From Flavobacteriaceae bacterium (GTDB lineage: Bacteria > Bacteroidota > Bacteroidia > Flavobacteriales > Flavobacteriaceae): DNA of 46,456 nucleotides. The notes under the pieces were generated by a model. That model made no database searches. It saw nothing but the letters and a program-made list of their open reading frames with translations, and was not told the DNA's origin. Location: positions 1 to 46,456 of the forward strand of contig JABXHN010000057.1 in assembly GCA_013373635.1 (NCBI GenBank). The letters run 5' to 3'. The first letter of the stretch is position 1, and each line of letters begins with the position of its first letter. Positions 43,738 through 46,456 of this stretch are shown piece by piece. Made by a program: the position numbers and the translations under genes.

Positions 43738-45591
43738 CTACTTGACGATAATAAATTCAGAGCGTCTGTTCTTTCTATTTTCTTCTTTAGAACATGAATT
43801 ACATTGATCTAACAATTGTGATTCTCCATATCCTTTATAAGTCATTTGAGAAGCTTTAGCCCCTAATCCAATTAAGTAATCATAGGTGCTTTTTGCTCTC
43901 TTGTCAGATAAGATTTGATTGTATGCAGCAGTACCAATTGGATCGGTATGCGAACGAATCTCTATTTTTAAATCAGGATATTGAATCAATACTTCTGCAA
44001 TTTTAGCAAGGTCTTCTGCTGATTCTTTAGCAATATTCCATTTATCAAAATCGAAATGAATCATTTCAATTTCAAAGAATTTCGCTAAATCATCACCTAC
44101 TGAAAGAGATTCTATACTCTTTTTAAGTTCAATATCGCCTAAATCAACAATACCAAATGGCTTTGAAGAAAGTTCGATTTCTTGAGACTCATATCCCTCT
44201 TTATCTAAAGCTAAAACAAGCTTAGAGGCTGAAGAAAAATCAAATTTGAACTGACCATCTTCAGAGGTGTGATTTGAAATCGGATCAGCTTCTAAATTAT
44301 TTAAATTTAGCGCCACTTCTGAAAGTGGTGTTCCCTGATACACAACACGTCCTACAATTTGCCCTTTAGGAGTAAAATCCAAGGTTTTATCGTGTTTAAA
44401 CACATAGATGTCATCAGAAGATTCTCCTGCTCTGTTAGAGGCTAAAAATCCGTGTGATGGCTCACAGTAAATCAATGAAAAATCATCTTGATTTGAATTA
44501 TAGTTTGAACCTAAATTAACAAGTACAGGTTGAGCTGCATCTACATCAATTCCAAATAAATCAAATCCTCCATATCCTTTATGTCCATCTGAAGAAAAAA
44601 TCAATTGATCCAAAGGAGTCACCTGAGGAAAACTCTCTCTACCAATGGTGTTTACAGATGCACCTAAATTTCTAGGTTCTGCAAAATTACCCTCTGAATC
44701 AATAGATACCACATAAATATCTGAAGATCCGAATCCTCCAGGACGATCAGAACTAAAGTACATTTTAGTTCCGTCTGAATTCAATGCTGGGTGAGCGGTA
44801 TTGAACCCTTCACCGTTGAACGGTAAAGCACCTTGATGAATCCAACGCTTTCCTTTTTTGTTAAACTGATGAATTTTTAGAATCTCAACCGTTTCATCTT
44901 CACTCGATGTAGTTCCATTTCCTCCCAGGGTCAAATACAGACGTTGACCACTTGGATCGATCGCCACTGAACCCTCATGGTATACGGATAATCTTGGAAA
45001 AACAATTTCTTCCTCATAAGCCTCATTGAGAGACTTTCTGTAAAGAGTGTAGAGATTTTTCCCTGACCATTGATCTCCTTGCTTCTCAATATTTCTATTA
45101 GAGATAAAATATAAGGATTGATTATTTACAAGCGCAGGATATTCACTTAAATTGGTATTTAAGGTTGGTTCTGATTCAATTAGAGGTACTTCATTGAAAT
45201 AATCACTGTAAGTTGCAATTTCAGAAGCATTCGGTGTATCTGAAAACTTATCGTAATAATGCGCTGCTTTTGTATCTAATCCAGCTGCCTCTAGCGACTT
45301 TGCATATCTTAAATAATAGATCGCAGCAACCGAAGTTGATTTATTGATATAACTTTCAAAATGTGGAACTGCATTCACATATTGAGAATTAAAATAGAAG
45401 GCATCTGCAAGTCTTCTGTGAATGTCTTGTGAATCGTATCCTTTACTTAAAAGGTTGCTGTAAAGCTGTGCTGCTTCGTTGTATGCTTTAGATTGATATA
45501 ATTCATCAGCTGTAGACTGATTTTGAGCCATCATAAACTGCGAGCTCAAAAGTAATGTCGTTACGTATATGTATTTTTTAATTCCTTTCAT
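43738..45591 (-). CDS. OmpA family protein with TPR, PD40 propeller and peptidoglycan-binding domain (T9SS-linked)
   Basis: Signal peptide residues 1-22 (MMAQ). Residues about 25-120 are TPR-like helices. A WD40/PD40 propeller covers about 140-400 (LNSDGTKMYFSSDRPGGFGSSDIY, QLIFSSDGHKGYGGFDLFG). A carboxypeptidase regulatory-like domain sits at about 412-490 (GRVVYQGTPLSEVALNL). The C-terminal OmpA domain (about 505-617) has FDFDKWNI, IRSHTDPIGTAAYNQILSDKRA and YGESQLLDQC. It resembles PorE-type proteins, which tie outer-membrane T9SS parts to peptidoglycan. It is 1 bp after the PorP/SprF gene and co-transcribed. The usual adhesin partner would lie upstream of PorP, outside the window. Confidence 0.85.
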   Translation of the reverse strand: MKGIKKYIYVTTLLLSSQFMMAQNQSTADELYQSKAYNEAAQLYSNLLSKGYDSQDIHRRLADAFYFNSQYVNAVPHFESYINKSTSVAAIYYLRYAKSLEAAGLDTKAAHYYDKFSDTPNASEIATYSDYFNEVPLIESEPTLNTNLSEYPALVNNQSLYFISNRNIEKQGDQWSGKNLYTLYRKSLNEAYEEEIVFPRLSVYHEGSVAIDPSGQRLYLTLGGNGTTSSEDETVEILKIHQFNKKGKRWIHQGALPFNGEGFNTAHPALNSDGTKMYFSSDRPGGFGSSDIYVVSIDSEGNFAEPRNLGASVNTIGRESFPQVTPLDQLIFSSDGHKGYGGFDLFGIDVDAAQPVLVNLGSNYNSNQDDFSLIYCEPSHGFLASNRAGESSDDIYVFKHDKTLDFTPKGQIVGRVVYQGTPLSEVALNLNNLEADPISNHTSEDGQFKFDFSSASKLVLALDKEGYESQEIELSSKPFGIVDLGDIELKKSIESLSVGDDLAKFFEIEMIHFDFDKWNIAKESAEDLAKIAEVLIQYPDLKIEIRSHTDPIGTAAYNQILSDKRAKSTYDYLIGLGAKASQMTYKGYGESQLLDQCNSCSKEENRKNRRSEFIIVK

Positions 45592-45592
45592 C

Positions 45593-46456
45593 TTAGAAAA
45601 ATCTTGGAGATTGAAGTTTTAATTTATTGAGTATAGAGAATTCATATCGAAGAAATAATTCATGTGAACCCTTATTAAATTGCTGGAGCGCAGTAGTTTC
45701 TCTATCGTAACTATAACCAATTAACACTTGTGGACTCAACTGAAACGCTGTCATCACAGAATAAGCAGAATCAAAACGATAGGTCAATCCTAATTGAACT
45801 TTTTCTTGTATTAAGAAATTACCTGATATATCAAATTGTTGAATTATGTTCGGTACAGATCGATAAAAGACCGTCGGCTTAAACTTTAACTGCGGGCTTA
45901 AATCGAAGACATATCCTGCGGATAAGTATAAGTGACTCCAATCCTCTGCAGTAAAATTTGCAGTATCGTAGTGCTTATTTTGAAATAAATAAGGAATTGA
46001 ACCACCTACGAATAATCGATCCGTGTAGTAAAAGAAACCAACTCCGAAATTGGCAACAAATGGACGATCGATATTAGCGTACAAATACGCGTCATCTTGG
46101 TACTGATTAATTCCTGATAAATCAACATCAAGTTTATCTAGGGTTCCTTTGATACCAAAGGCTAATTTCCCGACTAAACCTAATTGTAAGTGATAGGACC
46201 AATCTAGATTCAAAGTTGTTGAACGAATCGGACCAACTGCCTCCGTTATCGCATTAAATCCAAGTCCAACCTTTTGATTGTCTAAAAGTGTTTGAAATCC
46301 TACATATGAAGTCTTTGGAGCTCCTTCCATCTCCACCCATTGAGATCGATGATGCATATAAAGACTACTGACCCCTCTAGACCCTGTATATGCAGGATTA
46401 AATAGCGCTGGGTTGAACATGTACTGTGAGAACAATGTCTCTTGTTGTGCAAATGA
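45593..46456 (-). CDS. PorP/SprF family type IX secretion outer-membrane protein, 5' end cut
   Basis: The frame continues to the right edge (SFAQQETLFSQYM), so the start and most of the signal peptide are missing. The TTG at 46435 is not the start. PorP/SprF marks are FSQYMFNPALFNPAYTGSRG at the mature N terminus, HHRSQWVEMEGAPKTSYVGFQ, a periodic beta-barrel, and a terminal SHELFLRYEFS. It anchors T9SS type B substrates to the cell surface, with OmpA gene next to it. It corresponds to the partial PorP/SprF gene at the left edge, but the two are separate paralogues. Confidence 0.9.
   Translation of the reverse strand, partial: SFAQQETLFSQYMFNPALFNPAYTGSRGVSSLYMHHRSQWVEMEGAPKTSYVGFQTLLDNQKVGLGFNAITEAVGPIRSTTLNLDWSYHLQLGLVGKLAFGIKGTLDKLDVDLSGINQYQDDAYLYANIDRPFVANFGVGFFYYTDRLFVGGSIPYLFQNKHYDTANFTAEDWSHLYLSAGYVFDLSPQLKFKPTVFYRSVPNIIQQFDISGNFLIQEKVQLGLTYRFDSAYSVMTAFQLSPQVLIGYSYDRETTALQQFNKGSHELFLRYEFSILNKLKLQSPRFF

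Noticed and set aside
1-46456. CRISPR arrays, rRNA, tRNA, prophage or intact insertion sequence
   Set aside because: No regular direct-repeat/spacer blocks, no structural RNA signatures and no transposase or phage genes were found by reading both strands.

Overview
The window looks like chromosomal DNA of a polysaccharide-degrading, probably marine, member of the Flavobacteriaceae (Bacteroidota). The evidence is a SusC/SusD pair, many lipoprotein and Tat signals, PorP/SprF and OmpA genes linked to type IX secretion, AT-rich spacers without Shine-Dalgarno sites, and several Bacteroidota-type -7 boxes (TAnnTTTG). The species is not identified. No rRNA, tRNA, CRISPR array or intact insertion sequence was seen.

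Layout. (1) 1-960: the end of a PorP/SprF gene, then a spacer with gene debris. (2) 975-5855: a NUDIX/NrtR-type repressor, divergent from a small operon made of a broken NTF2/TolB-propeller gene, a Tat-exported Gfo/Idh/MocA oxidoreductase and a secreted esterase. A 25-bp imperfect palindrome lies between the two. (3) 5913-9495: housekeeping genes (extradiol dioxygenase YgiD, pirin, YeeZ-like dehydrogenase, Sua5). (4) 9822-14327: two small envelope genes, a formylglycine-generating enzyme, an S1 sulfatase and an esterase. (5) 14331-29070: a polysaccharide utilisation locus on the minus strand, in transcription order a one-component propeller/LuxR regulator, then SusC, SusD and a double-LamG lipoprotein, a terminator-like hairpin, then GH144, GH3 and GH144. 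The GH144 plus GH3 content points to beta-1,2-glucan or a related beta-glucan. (6) 29153-38614: accessory operons of a sulfatase and a GH43-like enzyme, a DUF1080 (3-keto-glycoside hydrolase) gene with two oxidoreductases, and an esterase with an EEP-fold phosphatase/nuclease. (7) 38684-43430: a beta-CASP nuclease overlapping an ATP-cone/restriction-endonuclease fusion, a cytidylyltransferase-like protein, a CotH-like lipoprotein and a Crp-like regulator. (8) 43530-46456: the tail of a T9SS type B adhesin, and OmpA and PorP/SprF genes.

How the genes fit together. SusCD and the LamG protein would capture and import glucan. The GH144 and GH3 enzymes would cut it to glucose. The sulfatases, matured by the FGE, would remove sulfate. 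The Tat-exported oxidoreductases with the DUF1080 protein could open glucosides through 3-keto intermediates. The best candidate for something undescribed is a set of 11-bp tandem boxes (consensus ATGAMGTAGKA). They lie upstream of the SusC, sulfatase/GH43, DUF1080 and esterase operons, as if one regulator, perhaps the propeller/LuxR protein, controls all of them.
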